Source: Bradyrhizobium sp. 190 (GTDB taxonomy: Bacteria; Pseudomonadota; Alphaproteobacteria; Rhizobiales; Xanthobacteraceae). Taken from it: a DNA stretch of 64,000 nucleotides. The notes under the pieces were generated by a model. It worked only from the letters and a program-made list of their open reading frames with translations, was not told the DNA's origin and ran no database searches. The DNA lies in NCBI RefSeq assembly GCF_023073415.1, contig NZ_JADPJL010000037.1:186001-250000 (forward strand). Direction: 5' to 3'. The position numbers and the translations under genes are program-made. Shown piece by piece: positions 43,502 to 51,879 of the stretch; the first letter of the stretch is position 1, and every line of letters begins with the position of its first letter.

Positions 43502-43732
43502 ATGGAACCGGCAGCAGCTAAACTTATCGGCGCGGGCATCGCATGCATCGGCATGGGCGGCGCGGGTGTCGGCGTGGGCATCATCTTCGGCAACTACCTC
43601 GCCGCAGCGGTGCGCAATCCTTCCGCAGCGCAGGGCCAGTTCGGCAACCTGATCTTCGGCTTCGCCGTGACCGAAGCGCTCGGCATCTTCTCGCTGCTGA
43701 TCGCGCTGCTGCTGCTGTTCGTTCCGCTCTGA
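43502..43732 (+). CDS. atpE: F0F1 ATP synthase subunit c
   Basis: A 76-residue hairpin protein that forms the rotating c-ring. The first helix carries the Gly-rich GMGGAGVGVGIIFGNYLAAA, the polar loop is RNPSAAQGQFGN, and the proton-carrying Glu58 is in GFAVTEALGIF. The start ATG follows AAGGAG. It is separated from the b' gene by a strong hairpin (see 43745-43769), which may raise the level of this high-copy subunit. Confidence 0.97.
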   Translation: MEPAAAKLIGAGIACIGMGGAGVGVGIIFGNYLAAAVRNPSAAQGQFGNLIFGFAVTEALGIFSLLIALLLLFVPL

Positions 43733-43744
43733 GCTGCACCCTAT

Positions 43745-43769
43745 CGCGCCGCCCGGTCCGGGCGGCGCG
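43745..43769 (+). promoter_or_regulatory. GC-rich hairpin between atpE and the b' gene (mRNA stabiliser or processing signal)
   Basis: CGCGCCGCCC and GGGCGGCGCG form a perfect 10-bp stem around loop GGTCC, immediately after the atpE stop. No T-run follows and the operon continues, so it is not a normal terminator. A role in protecting the upstream atpE message is likely, by analogy to other operons, but is inference. Confidence 0.6.
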
Positions 43770-43791
43770 CTGACAGCAAGAGGAGAACCCC

Positions 43792-44340
43792 GTGGCTGAA
43801 AAAAGTCATGGTACCGGCGCCCACACCGAAGCAGATGGCGGCCATGGCGGAGGATTTCCTCCGTTCGAGTCGAGCACGTTTGCTTCGCAGCTGGTGTCGC
43901 TCGCCATCGCGTTCGTCGCGCTCTATGTGATCGTGTCGCGCATTGCGCTACCGCGCGTCGAAAGCGTGATCGACGCACGTCAGAACGCAATCGAGGGCGA
44001 TCTGGCGCAGGCGCAGAAGCTGAAGGACGAGTCCGACGCTGCGCTGAAGGCGTATGAAACGGACCTCGCTTCGGCACGCTCCCGCGCCCAGGCCATCGGC
44101 AACGAGACCCGCGAGAAGCTGAACGCGGCCTCGGAAGCCGAGCGCAAGACGCTGGAAGACCAGCTCACGGCCAAGCTTGCCGCCGCCGAGAAGCAGATCG
44201 CGGCGACCCGCGAGACCGCGATGAAAAATGTCCGCGGCATCGCCGCGGATGCGGCCGGCGCGATCGTGCAACGCCTCACCGGCGTGCTGCCCGACGGCAA
44301 AACCGTCAGCCGCGCCGTCGATGCTACGTTGAAGGGATAG
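43792..44340 (+). CDS. atpG: F0F1 ATP synthase subunit b'
   Basis: A 182-residue b'-type stator subunit, the second b copy in alphaproteobacteria and cyanobacteria. It has an extra His/Gly-rich N-terminus (HGTGAHTEADGGHGGGFPPF), one membrane span (about 32-50, QLVSLAIAFVALYVIVSRIA) and a long, charged helix with LAQAQKLKDESDAALKAYE typical of b-type coiled coils. It starts at GTG after AGAGGAG and ends 4 nt before the b gene. Naming varies (atpG, atpX, atpF2). Confidence 0.92.
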   Translation: MAEKSHGTGAHTEADGGHGGGFPPFESSTFASQLVSLAIAFVALYVIVSRIALPRVESVIDARQNAIEGDLAQAQKLKDESDAALKAYETDLASARSRAQAIGNETREKLNAASEAERKTLEDQLTAKLAAAEKQIAATRETAMKNVRGIAADAAGAIVQRLTGVLPDGKTVSRAVDATLKG

Positions 44341-44344
44341 ACGG

Positions 44345-44830
44345 ATGTTTGCCCAACCGGAAACCTGGGTCGCGATCGCCTTCGTCATCCTCATGGTGCT
44401 GTTTGCCTATCTCGGCATCCATAAAACAGTACTGACGGCGCTCGATCATCGTGCCCAGCGTATCAAGGCCGAACTTGACGACGCGCGCCGTCTCAAGGAG
44501 GAGGCCGCCAAGCTGCTCGGCGAGTACAAGACCCGCCGCGCCAGCGCCGAGCGCGAGGCCGAAGAAATCATCGCCAACGCCAGGGCCGAAGCCGAGCGCA
44601 TCGCGACCGAGGCCAAGGCCAAGATGGAAGACTTCGTCGCCCGCCGCACCAAGACCGCCGAGAGCAAGATCGCGCTTGCCGAAGCCCAGGCGCTGGCCGA
44701 CGTCCGTGCCGCCGCCGCCAACGCCGCGGTCGAAGCCGCATCGACCATCCTGTCGCAGTCGGTCAAGGGCTCGGTAGCCGACGATCTGCTCTCCAAGGGT
44801 ATTGCCGAGGTTCGCGCCAAGCTGAACTGA
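44345..44830 (+). CDS. atpF: F0F1 ATP synthase subunit b
   Basis: A 161-residue b subunit with one N-terminal span (WVAIAFVILMVLFAYLGIHK) and a long right-handed coiled-coil helix rich in Ala, Glu and Arg (EREAEEIIANARAEAERIA). The pair b'/b forms the peripheral stalk joining F0 to F1. It is the last gene of the operon, closed by the strong terminator at 44851-44885. Confidence 0.95.
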   Translation: MFAQPETWVAIAFVILMVLFAYLGIHKTVLTALDHRAQRIKAELDDARRLKEEAAKLLGEYKTRRASAEREAEEIIANARAEAERIATEAKAKMEDFVARRTKTAESKIALAEAQALADVRAAAANAAVEAASTILSQSVKGSVADDLLSKGIAEVRAKLN

Positions 44831-44850
44831 TCGGCTTCCACCAATCAATC

Positions 44851-44885
44851 AAAGCCGGCGCGAGACGATCGCGCCGGCTTTTTTA
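44851..44885 (+). terminator. Rho-independent terminator of the atp F0 operon
   Basis: AAAGCCGGCGCGA and TCGCGCCGGCTTT form a perfect 13-bp stem with loop GACGA, running into TTTTTT. It overlaps the stop region of the convergent exported-protein gene. Confidence 0.93.
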
Positions 44886-45518
44886 TTGCTTCTTCTTTTT
44901 CGGCGCCGGGCGTTCGGGCTTTAGGGCCTGCGGGTCGAAGCCGATATAGAAGATGTAGCTGTCGCCGACGGCACCGGGAGGCGCGGGATAGGCGAGATCT
45001 TCGGCCACCAGCGTAAAAGGCTCGCTGCCGCCGTCGGTCATGGTGACGGTGGTTTGGTAGGCCTTGGTAGCGATGGTTTTCTCAGACACGCCGCCCTGCA
45101 CCACCGCGACGCGAATCGGAACCTGGACCGACGCCGGGGCGCCGGCGGGGCCGGCGATGACGCGCCCCTGAATGCCGATCCGCGCGGTGATCACGCCGCC
45201 ATTGAGGCTGCATTCGCGGGCCATTTTGGAGATCGTCGCCTGAAAGCGCAGGTCGTTGCCGACCGGCTGCTTGCCAGGCGCCGCCACGGCATAAGTGGAC
45301 GCGCCGGCCCGGACCGTGACCGGCGGACAGGTCAGATCGCCGGTGTCCTGCGGCACGGCCGGCGCATTGGTGGCCGGCTCCTCGTCCGACTTGCCGCCGA
45401 ACAGGCTCTTGAAACGATCGGTGATCGATTGCGCCGATGCCGGCGCCGCTGTCAGGCAGGCCAGCCCGCCCGCAACCGCAGCCGCGGCCATCACCTTGGC
45501 CAAACGATTGTTACCCAT
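44883..45518 (-). CDS. Exported hypothetical protein
   Basis: A 211-residue protein with a Sec signal (VMAAAAVAGGLACLTAAPAS, cleavage near ASAQS). The mature part has two cysteines (DLTCPPVTVRAGAS, ARECSLNGGV) and an all-beta look. The C-terminus is Lys-rich (PAPKKKKQ). The Cys after ACL in the signal region does not give a clear lipobox. I recognise no family; related exported proteins occur next to atpF in Bradyrhizobium-like genomes. The shorter start MGNNRL is preferred. Confidence 0.75.
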   Translation of the reverse strand: MGNNRLAKVMAAAAVAGGLACLTAAPASAQSITDRFKSLFGGKSDEEPATNAPAVPQDTGDLTCPPVTVRAGASTYAVAAPGKQPVGNDLRFQATISKMARECSLNGGVITARIGIQGRVIAGPAGAPASVQVPIRVAVVQGGVSEKTIATKAYQTTVTMTDGGSEPFTLVAEDLAYPAPPGAVGDSYIFYIGFDPQALKPERPAPKKKKQ

Positions 45519-45621
45519 GCGACGTCCCTGAAATCCCATCGTTCCGCATTGTTCCCGGCGGCGTTATAGCAGCCCAATGGCGGCGAACCCAAGGCACCCA
45601 AAAGGCTTAGAAATCAACGGT

Positions 45622-46209
45622 TCAGCCGCGGAAATCCTCATGCAGCAGGCCGAACAGCAAATGGTCCTGCCAGACGCCGTTGATGCAGAGATAGCGCCGT
45701 GCCAGCCCCTCGCGGGTGAAGCCGCATTTCTCCAGCACCCGGATCGACGGCGAGTTGGAGGGAATGCAGGCGGCCTCGATGCGGTGCAGGTTGAGCTCGC
45801 CGAACAGCGTCGGCAGCAGCACCCGGAGCGCCGCCGTCATATAGCCGCGGTGGGCATGGGGTGCGCCGACCCAATAGCCGATGGTGCCGGCCTGCACGAT
45901 GCCGCGGCGGACATTGGCGAGCGTGATGCCGCCGATCATGGTGCCGTCAGACTCGCGGAAAATGATGAACGGATACGAGCGGTCGGCGGCGATATCCTCG
46001 GCGTAGCGGAGCAGCCTGCGGCGAAAGCCGGCGCGGGTCAGATCGTCCGACGGCCAGATCGGCTCCCACGGCGTGAGGTAGGCCCGGCTTTGTTCGCGCA
46101 ACTGCGACCATTGCAGGAAATCCGCCATTTGCGGTGCGCGCAGCAGCAGGCCGTGGCCGCGCGGCACGAGCGCGGCCGGTCCGCTGGTTGGCAAACGAAA
46201 CAGGGCCAT
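45622..46209 (-). CDS. GNAT N-acetyltransferase, RimJ/RimL type
   Basis: A 195-residue acetyltransferase. The acetyl-CoA region has VGAPHAHRGYMTAALRVLL (the Q/RxxGxG/A-like A motif), followed by NLHRIEAACIPSNSPSIRVL and EKCGFTREGLARRYLCINGVWQDH, all typical of RimJ/RimL-type ribosomal-protein N-acetyltransferases. Whether it modifies S5, L12 or a small molecule is open. It starts 10 nt after the M16 peptidase stop, in the thrC operon. Confidence 0.9.
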   Translation of the reverse strand: MALFRLPTSGPAALVPRGHGLLLRAPQMADFLQWSQLREQSRAYLTPWEPIWPSDDLTRAGFRRRLLRYAEDIAADRSYPFIIFRESDGTMIGGITLANVRRGIVQAGTIGYWVGAPHAHRGYMTAALRVLLPTLFGELNLHRIEAACIPSNSPSIRVLEKCGFTREGLARRYLCINGVWQDHLLFGLLHEDFRG

Positions 46210-46219
46210 GCCCTTTACC

Positions 46220-47509
46220 TCAATGCAGCAGCGTCTTCGCCTTCGACCTCGTCAATCCTTCCGCAAAAGACACCGCCGTGTCCAGACCCCTGCCGCTGCC
46301 AAGCGCGACAACTGCCGGCCGGCTGCGGGTCAGCAGCGCGTGCGCGGCGTTGCGGGTCGATTCGACGCTGACCGCGTCGATCCGCGCCACCAGCTCTTCC
46401 ACCGTCTGCGGCCGGCCATAGGCCAGGATGTGCCGCGCCAGTTGTTCGGCGCGGGAGGAGCAGCTTTCCAGCGCCATCAACAGCCCGGCCTTCATCTGCG
46501 CCTTGGCGCGGGCGATCTCGGCTTCGGTCAGGGTTTCAACGGCGTCGTTGATGACGTCGACGATCACTTCCATCATCTCCGGCGCGTCGCCGGGATCGGT
46601 GCCGGTATAGAGGCCGAAAAAGCCGGTGTCGGAATAGGGCGCGTGGAAGGTATAGATCGAGTAGCACAGGCCGCGTTTCTCGCGCACTTCCTGGAACAGC
46701 CGCGACGACATTCCGCCGCCGAGCGTGTTGGTGAACACCTGCAGCGAGAACAGCGATAGATCCGTTTGCGGCACCCCTTCGAGCGCGAGCGTCAGATGCG
46801 CCTGTTCGAGGTCGCGGTGCACCACGCGCGAGCCGCCCTTGCCGAACATTGCCGGCACCGGATTCGGCGCGGGCGTGGCGTCGAAGCTGGCAAATCTTTG
46901 CGCCACGTCCTCCACCACGCGCTTGTGGTCGACCGCGCCCGCGGCCGCCACCACCATGTCGGGGCCGCGGTAGTGCGTCGAGAGATAGCCGCGCAGCATG
47001 TCGCGATCAAAATTCTTCAGCGTCTTGGCGGTGCCGAGCAGCGAGCGGCCCATCGGCTGGTCCGGAAAGCAGAGTTCGTTGAGGTGCTCGAACACGACGT
47101 CATCAGGGGTATCCTGCGCCGCGCCGATTTCCTGCACGATGACGCTCTTCTCGCGCTCCAGTTCATCAGGCACGAAGGACGGATTGGCGAGAATGTCGGA
47201 GAGCACGTCGAGCGCGAGCGGCACGTCGGCCTTCATCACCCGCGCATAATAGGCGGTGGTTTCGGTGGAGGTTCCGGCATTGAGATCGCCGCCGACCGCC
47301 TCGATTTCCTCGACGATCTCGCGCGAGGATCGCCGCGTCGTGCCCTTGAATGCCATGTGTTCGAGCAGATGCGAGATGCCATGCTCGTTCGGCTTCTCGT
47401 CCCGGCCGCCGACGCCGGCCCAGACGCCGAGCGCCGCGGTTTCCAGATGCGGCATGGTGTCGGTGACAACCGTCAGGCCGGATGGCAGTTTGGTTACGTC
47501 AACGCTCAT
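46220..47509 (-). CDS. M16 family zinc metallopeptidase (mitochondrial-processing-peptidase-like)
   Basis: A 429-residue pitrilysin-family peptidase. The inverted zinc motif H-x-x-E-H is GISHLLEHMAFKGT (His47, Glu50, His51) with the distal Glu in a following VEEIEAVGGDLNAGT block, and the C-terminal domain has the glycine-rich LGGGMSSRLFQEVREKRGL. This is the group closest to mitochondrial MPP-beta. It starts in an ATGA overlap with thrC, and the same thrC-peptidase-acetyltransferase order recurs in many alphaproteobacteria. Its natural substrate is unknown. Confidence 0.94.
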   Translation of the reverse strand: MSVDVTKLPSGLTVVTDTMPHLETAALGVWAGVGGRDEKPNEHGISHLLEHMAFKGTTRRSSREIVEEIEAVGGDLNAGTSTETTAYYARVMKADVPLALDVLSDILANPSFVPDELEREKSVIVQEIGAAQDTPDDVVFEHLNELCFPDQPMGRSLLGTAKTLKNFDRDMLRGYLSTHYRGPDMVVAAAGAVDHKRVVEDVAQRFASFDATPAPNPVPAMFGKGGSRVVHRDLEQAHLTLALEGVPQTDLSLFSLQVFTNTLGGGMSSRLFQEVREKRGLCYSIYTFHAPYSDTGFFGLYTGTDPGDAPEMMEVIVDVINDAVETLTEAEIARAKAQMKAGLLMALESCSSRAEQLARHILAYGRPQTVEELVARIDAVSVESTRNAAHALLTRSRPAVVALGSGRGLDTAVSFAEGLTRSKAKTLLH

Positions 47510-48924
47510 CCGGAAACTCCCTGCTTCGCGGCACGGCTCACCGAGCGCACGAATCTCTCCACTTCGGCTGAATCGTTTTTCATCACTGTGATGTGTTCGG
47601 ATTTGGTCATGAGACCGTCGAGCCAGGCCGGCAGTTGCGGCCGCACACCGCATGCGGCTTCCACCGCATCGGGGAACTTGGCCGGATGCGCGGTCGACAG
47701 CACGATGTTGGGGATATTCGAATCCGAGGTGTCGCGATCCGCCACCGCCAGCGCGACAGCGGTATGGGGATCGACGAGGTCGCCCGCCTCGCGCCAGGCG
47801 GCCCGGATCGCAGCCGACGTCTCGGTCTCGTCGGCGCGGCCGGCATCGAACTCCTCGCGGATCGCCGCCAGCATGGCATCCGGCAGCACGAAACGTCCGG
47901 ACTGTTTCAGCGAGCCCATCAGCCGGCGAACGCTGTCGGCGTCGCGGCGGCTCGCCTCGAACAGCAGGCGCTCGAAATTCGAGGAGATCTGGATGTCCAT
48001 CGAGGGCGAAGCGGAGGCGTGAACCTCGCGCACTTCGTAAATGCCGGTCTTGAGCGTGCGCGGCAGGATGTCGTTGACGTTGGAGGCGATGCGCAGCCAG
48101 CGAACCGGCAGGCCCATCTTCTTGGCAACATAGCCCGCAAAAATGTCGCCGAAATTCCCGGTCGGCACGGTGAAATCGACCGTGCGTGCAGGCGCACCGA
48201 GGGCGACGGCCGACGTAAAATAATACACGACCTGCGCCACGATCCGCGCCCAGTTGATCGAGTTGACGCCCGACAGCGAGACCGCGTCGCGAAAGCCGTG
48301 ATGGTTGAACATCGCCTTCACGATCGCCTGGCAATCGTCGAACGTGCCTTCGATCGCGAGCGCATGCACATTGGTGGCACCCGTCGTCGTCATCATCCGA
48401 CGCTGCACGTCGGAGATACGCCCGTTCGGGAACAGCACGACCAGATCGACATTGTCGAGGCCGGCAAACGCATCGACCGCAGCACCGCCGGTATCGCCTG
48501 AGGTAGCGACCACGATGGTGGTGCGCTGGTTGCGCTTGGCCAGCACGTGATCCATCAGCCGCGAGATCAACTGCATCGCGACGTCCTTGAACGCCAGCGT
48601 CGGGCCGTGGAACAGCTCCAGCACGAATTGATTGGGCCCGACCTGATCGAGCGGCACCACCGCCGGATGGCGGAACGTGGCGTAGGCCTCATTCGCCATG
48701 CGGCCGAGATCGGCGTCGGAAATTTCGCCCGCGGTAAACGGCTTGATCACGTCGACCGCGACTTCCCAATACGGCCGGCCGAAAAATCCGGCGATGGTTT
48801 CAGGAGAGAGCTGCGGCCAGACCTCGGGCACATAGAGGCCGCCGTCCCGGGCAAGCCCGGTCAGCATCACATCGCAGAAACCCAGGACGGGGGCCTCCCC
48901 CCGCGTCGAAATATAGCGCGTCAA
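47506..48924 (-). CDS. thrC: Threonine synthase
   Basis: ThrC converts O-phospho-L-homoserine to L-threonine with PLP. The 472-residue protein has MTRYISTRGEAPVLGF at the N-terminus, PLP lysine Lys113 in HGPTLAFKDVAMQL, a phosphate-binding ATSGDTGGAAV, and VPTGNFGDIFAGYVAKKMG. The start is TTG, preceded by GGAGG at a good distance; no ATG or GTG gives a better family fit. It overlaps the peptidase gene downstream. Confidence 0.95.
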   Translation of the reverse strand: MTRYISTRGEAPVLGFCDVMLTGLARDGGLYVPEVWPQLSPETIAGFFGRPYWEVAVDVIKPFTAGEISDADLGRMANEAYATFRHPAVVPLDQVGPNQFVLELFHGPTLAFKDVAMQLISRLMDHVLAKRNQRTTIVVATSGDTGGAAVDAFAGLDNVDLVVLFPNGRISDVQRRMMTTTGATNVHALAIEGTFDDCQAIVKAMFNHHGFRDAVSLSGVNSINWARIVAQVVYYFTSAVALGAPARTVDFTVPTGNFGDIFAGYVAKKMGLPVRWLRIASNVNDILPRTLKTGIYEVREVHASASPSMDIQISSNFERLLFEASRRDADSVRRLMGSLKQSGRFVLPDAMLAAIREEFDAGRADETETSAAIRAAWREAGDLVDPHTAVALAVADRDTSDSNIPNIVLSTAHPAKFPDAVEAACGVRPQLPAWLDGLMTKSEHITVMKNDSAEVERFVRSVSRAAKQGVSG

Positions 48925-49071
48925 ACCACCCTCCAAAGGCACAGGCCCCACGCCAAGCCTTTGATATTGATCATGAATTAGATTTCGCCAAGCGCGAAGT
49001 GAGGGGCACCATAAAGCGTTTTGGGGCGAAGGGGAAATGGGGATGACGACGAAAAATCGGGGGTGGGATCG

Positions 49072-49157
49072 GTAGGGTGGGCAAAGCGCAGCGTGCCCAC
49101 CACCTATCCGCGACCGTCGTTTTGAATGGTGGGCACGCTTCGCTTTGCCCACCCTAC
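49072..49157. repeat. REP-like inverted pair, family 1 (GTAGGGTGGGC type)
   Basis: Two facing copies start GTAGGGTGGGCAAAGCGCAG and end GCCCACCA, separated by about 25 bases. They closely resemble the right copy of the pair at 5222-5312. It lies between thrC and the lolC/E-like gene. Confidence 0.82.
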
Positions 49158-49178
49158 GAGAGCGGAGGCGGCGTCCAA

Positions 49179-50450
49179 CTACCCATATCGAAATGCCTCG
49201 ACCGGATCGAGCCGCGCCGCGCGCCACGATGGATAGAGCGTCGCGAGGAATGACAGCGTCAGTGCCATGCCCACAACGGCAGCGGTCTCGCCAAAATCGA
49301 TCTCCGCCGGCAGCTTCGACAGGAAGTAGAGTTTTGGCGGAAACAATTCGGTATTGGTGAGCCAGGACAGAAACTGCCGGATCGATTCGATGTTCAGACA
49401 AACCAGCATGCCGACGAGAAGCCCGGTCAGCGTACCGAGCACGCCGATCGCAGCACCCGCGATCAGGAATACCCGCATGATCGATCCTCGCGAGGCTCCC
49501 ACGGTGCGCAGAATGGCGATATCGCTGCCCTTGTCCTTCACGAGCATGATCAGGCCCGAAACGATGTTCAGCGCTGCGACCAGCACGATCAAGGTCAGGA
49601 TCAGAAACATGACATTGCGTTCGACCTGAAGTGCGGCGAAAAAGGCCGAGGTGCGCCGTCGCCAGTCGACAAGGAACACCGGCCGCCCGGCGGCGTCTGC
49701 CACCGGCCTTCGGAATTCGTCGACCCTGTCGGGGCTGGCTTCGATGAAAATTTCGATCGCGCTCACGTCATCGGCGCGCTTGAAATAGGCCTGCGCCTCG
49801 GCGAGCGGCAGAAAGACCATCACGGAATCATATTCCGACATGTCGAGGCTGAACACCGCCGCGACCTTGTAAGGCTTGATACGAGGTGCCGCCCCCTTCG
49901 ACGTCACGGCTCCGCCGGGCGCGACCAGTGTGATGTTGTCGCCGGCACGCAGCGACAATTGATCGGCAAGCCTGCGTCCGATGGCGACCCCTTGTCCCTG
50001 CACAAATGCGTCCAGCGAGCCCTGCTGGACGTTGCTGGCGATCGAGGTGAGTTTGTTCATATCCTCGGCGCGAATGCCGCGAACGAGCACGCCTGAGGCA
50101 TTGTGCGCCGATGATGCCAGCGCAGGTCCGTCCACCACGGGAACGGCGAGCCGGATGCCTGGCACCTGGCTGATGCGCTCAGTGACGTCCTTCCAATCCG
50201 TCAGCGGCGACTCGAGTGGTTGCATCACAAGGTGACCGTTCAGGCCGACGATCTTGTCGATCAATTCCTTGCGAAAGCCGTTCATGACGGCCATCACGAT
50301 AATCAGCGTCGCAACGCCGAGCATGATGCCGAGGAACGAGAAACCGGCAATGACGGAAATGAAGCCTTCCTTGCGACGCGCCCGCAAGTAGCGCCCGGAA
50401 ACCAACCATTCGAATGCCGAGAAAGGCAGCGGGCGCGGGGATTTTTCCAT
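49179..50450 (-). CDS. LolC/LolE-family lipoprotein-releasing permease
   Basis: A 423-residue four-span membrane protein: one N-terminal span (FISVIAGFSFLGIMLGVATL), a large periplasmic domain, and three C-terminal spans ending in LYPSWRAARLDPVEAFRYG. The N-terminal FEWLVSGRYLRARRKEGFIS block is the LolC/E signature. LolC-D-E extracts lipoproteins from the inner membrane for transfer to LolA. A lolD ATPase normally follows directly, but here there is none in the window, so this may be a paralogue that borrows an ATPase encoded elsewhere. Confidence 0.9.
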   Translation of the reverse strand: MEKSPRPLPFSAFEWLVSGRYLRARRKEGFISVIAGFSFLGIMLGVATLIIVMAVMNGFRKELIDKIVGLNGHLVMQPLESPLTDWKDVTERISQVPGIRLAVPVVDGPALASSAHNASGVLVRGIRAEDMNKLTSIASNVQQGSLDAFVQGQGVAIGRRLADQLSLRAGDNITLVAPGGAVTSKGAAPRIKPYKVAAVFSLDMSEYDSVMVFLPLAEAQAYFKRADDVSAIEIFIEASPDRVDEFRRPVADAAGRPVFLVDWRRRTSAFFAALQVERNVMFLILTLIVLVAALNIVSGLIMLVKDKGSDIAILRTVGASRGSIMRVFLIAGAAIGVLGTLTGLLVGMLVCLNIESIRQFLSWLTNTELFPPKLYFLSKLPAEIDFGETAAVVGMALTLSFLATLYPSWRAARLDPVEAFRYG

Positions 50451-51151
50451 GGCTCCACTTTAGCGCTTTTTTGGTACAATTCGAGCACTCGCTTCGATGA
50501 ACGATCTTCATCCACCGCCATATTCCCGCCATGCCGGATCGGGCGCCGCGAACACACGGGGCGCGGAATGAGGTCAGGGATGGATAATGATCGACCGCGC
50601 TGCGGCCGGCATGAAGCACGACGTCGATCGTGGCGGTCTCAAAACCATCGCCCAGAACTATCGCGCCGGGCGACCTCCACGTCCGGCGTGCGTGACCCCG
50701 CGGATTTTTCGGCTCTGGCGATCAAGGAGGAGTGCAGTAAGGCCGCCTCAGTCGGTGGCCTTTCATTTCACGAGCCGGAGATAAGCGGCCCCAGCAGCGG
50801 GGGGCTAGGGGCTGAGCTGGGGCCGCCCATTTTAACCGCCAGCAACGCGGAAACAAGCGGCCAACGGTCAGCCAATTTACCGCAACCCGGTTGATCGTTC
50901 CGAACTAGTTTGGAGTACCTCTGTTGGCGGCGTCTTTCGTATCAGACTAACCCATGCGATGTCACCAATTGGTACTTTTGACACATGCCTGTATTGAGCG
51001 ACGTCCGTTCTCAGGCGTAACTCGGAAGACATTTGTTCGCGTCGAGTTCTTCTCAGTTTGACCCAGAGCGGGCATCGGCCGCGCCGTTCTGAAGATAACA
51101 ACAGGTTAGAGCGACCGAAGCCGTTTCAAGGGGAATTATGGCTCGGTGAAA
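50451..51151. other. Long gene-poor stretch with strong hairpins and repeat-like debris
   Basis: About 700 bases without a convincing protein gene; candidate frames are short, biased in composition and match no family I know. It contains two strong hairpins (50739-50762 and 50785-50826) and, near 51055-51085, the sequence TTGACCCAGAGCGGGCATCG, which resembles fragments at 51760 and 52280 that share a GTCCGCT-type core. The promoter of the minus-strand lolC/E-like gene should lie at its left end. Confidence 0.45.
50739..50830 (+). ncRNA. Candidate structured RNA: two consecutive stable hairpins
   Basis: Hairpin 1: AAGGCCGCC pairs with GGTGGCCTT (9 bp, one G-T, loop TCAGTC) and is followed by TCATTT. 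Hairpin 2: GCGGCCCCAGC at 50785 and GCTGGGGCCGC at 50816 match perfectly over 11 bp around a G-rich 20-base loop, followed by CCATTTT. Neither follows a recognisable gene, so they may terminate or form part of a non-coding transcript. I know of no matching RNA family. Confidence 0.3.
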
Positions 51152-51628
51152 TCAGATTTCGCAGTCGACTGAATTCAAAGCCTTGCGCAAGCCACCAAAC
51201 GCGCTTAGCCGACAGGGCCCGGTGTCGCTGGCGGCCTTTCGCCGCTCCGAAATTGCGGTTCGCTTGACATCGGCTTTCTTTGGCTTCGATTTGGGAAGGG
51301 CAGCGGTAGCGACCTTCTTTGATTTGGGATCGTGCCGATGGCGGTTGATCACCCTCGGCGGCTCCGAAGGACCGACACTGATGCCTTCCGACGGAGAAAT
51401 GCGTTCGTCGACCAGAGCAGGCTGCGCTGGTGTCTCGCTGCTCGCAGCGGCAATTTCAAGTCGATCAGCCTTCGCCAACGCATCACGTGAATCGGAAATG
51501 GCTGCGGTTGACTCGACAACGGGCTGGACGACCACTCCTGCACTCCGCGCTGGGGCTCTGAGTTCCATTGCCGCAAGTACTCCTACACCCAATGGGATGA
51601 GGAGGCCCAACAACATCATTCTCAGCAT
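51152..51628 (-). CDS. Membrane-anchored hypothetical protein
   Basis: A 158-residue protein with an N-terminal hydrophobic segment (MLLGLLIPLGVGVLAAMELR) lacking a clear cleavage site, so probably a single-span anchor. The remainder is hydrophilic, Ala/Ser/Pro-rich, then basic (KSKPKKADVKRTAISERRK), with a pair of cysteines near the end (TGPCRLSAF, NSVDCEI). No family is recognised. The low-complexity body suggests a fast-evolving surface or periplasmic linker protein. Confidence 0.6.
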   Translation of the reverse strand: MLRMMLLGLLIPLGVGVLAAMELRAPARSAGVVVQPVVESTAAISDSRDALAKADRLEIAAASSETPAQPALVDERISPSEGISVGPSEPPRVINRHRHDPKSKKVATAALPKSKPKKADVKRTAISERRKAASDTGPCRLSAFGGLRKALNSVDCEI

Positions 51629-51879
51629 GATGCTCCCTCCGGCTTGAATTAGTGCCGGTGAAAATTCTCCGATCTAATGAGGCAACTTGGCGGCGGCTGA
51701 CCTAACAACGCGACCCACGTACAGGGCGTTTGCAGACAGGGTTAACCGCCGGTCTAGATCTTTGGCCCCAAAGCGGACACGCCAATACGTCCGGGTTTGC
51801 CGGTGTCCGAAAACGGACATCGCTGGACCGCTACCGTTGTTTCGGTAAAGCACGACTGCGGAACAGGTCTTGAGCAGGA

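Noticed and set aside
47510..48334. N-terminal extension of the M16 peptidase
   Set aside because: It is an out-of-frame read of thrC. The ATG at 47509 gives the normal family length and an ATGA overlap.
50220..50894. A 224-codon open frame on the plus strand in the gene-poor stretch
   Set aside because: Its first part is antisense to the lolC/E-like gene and its later part crosses strong hairpins; the composition is Arg/Ser-rich with no recognisable motif.
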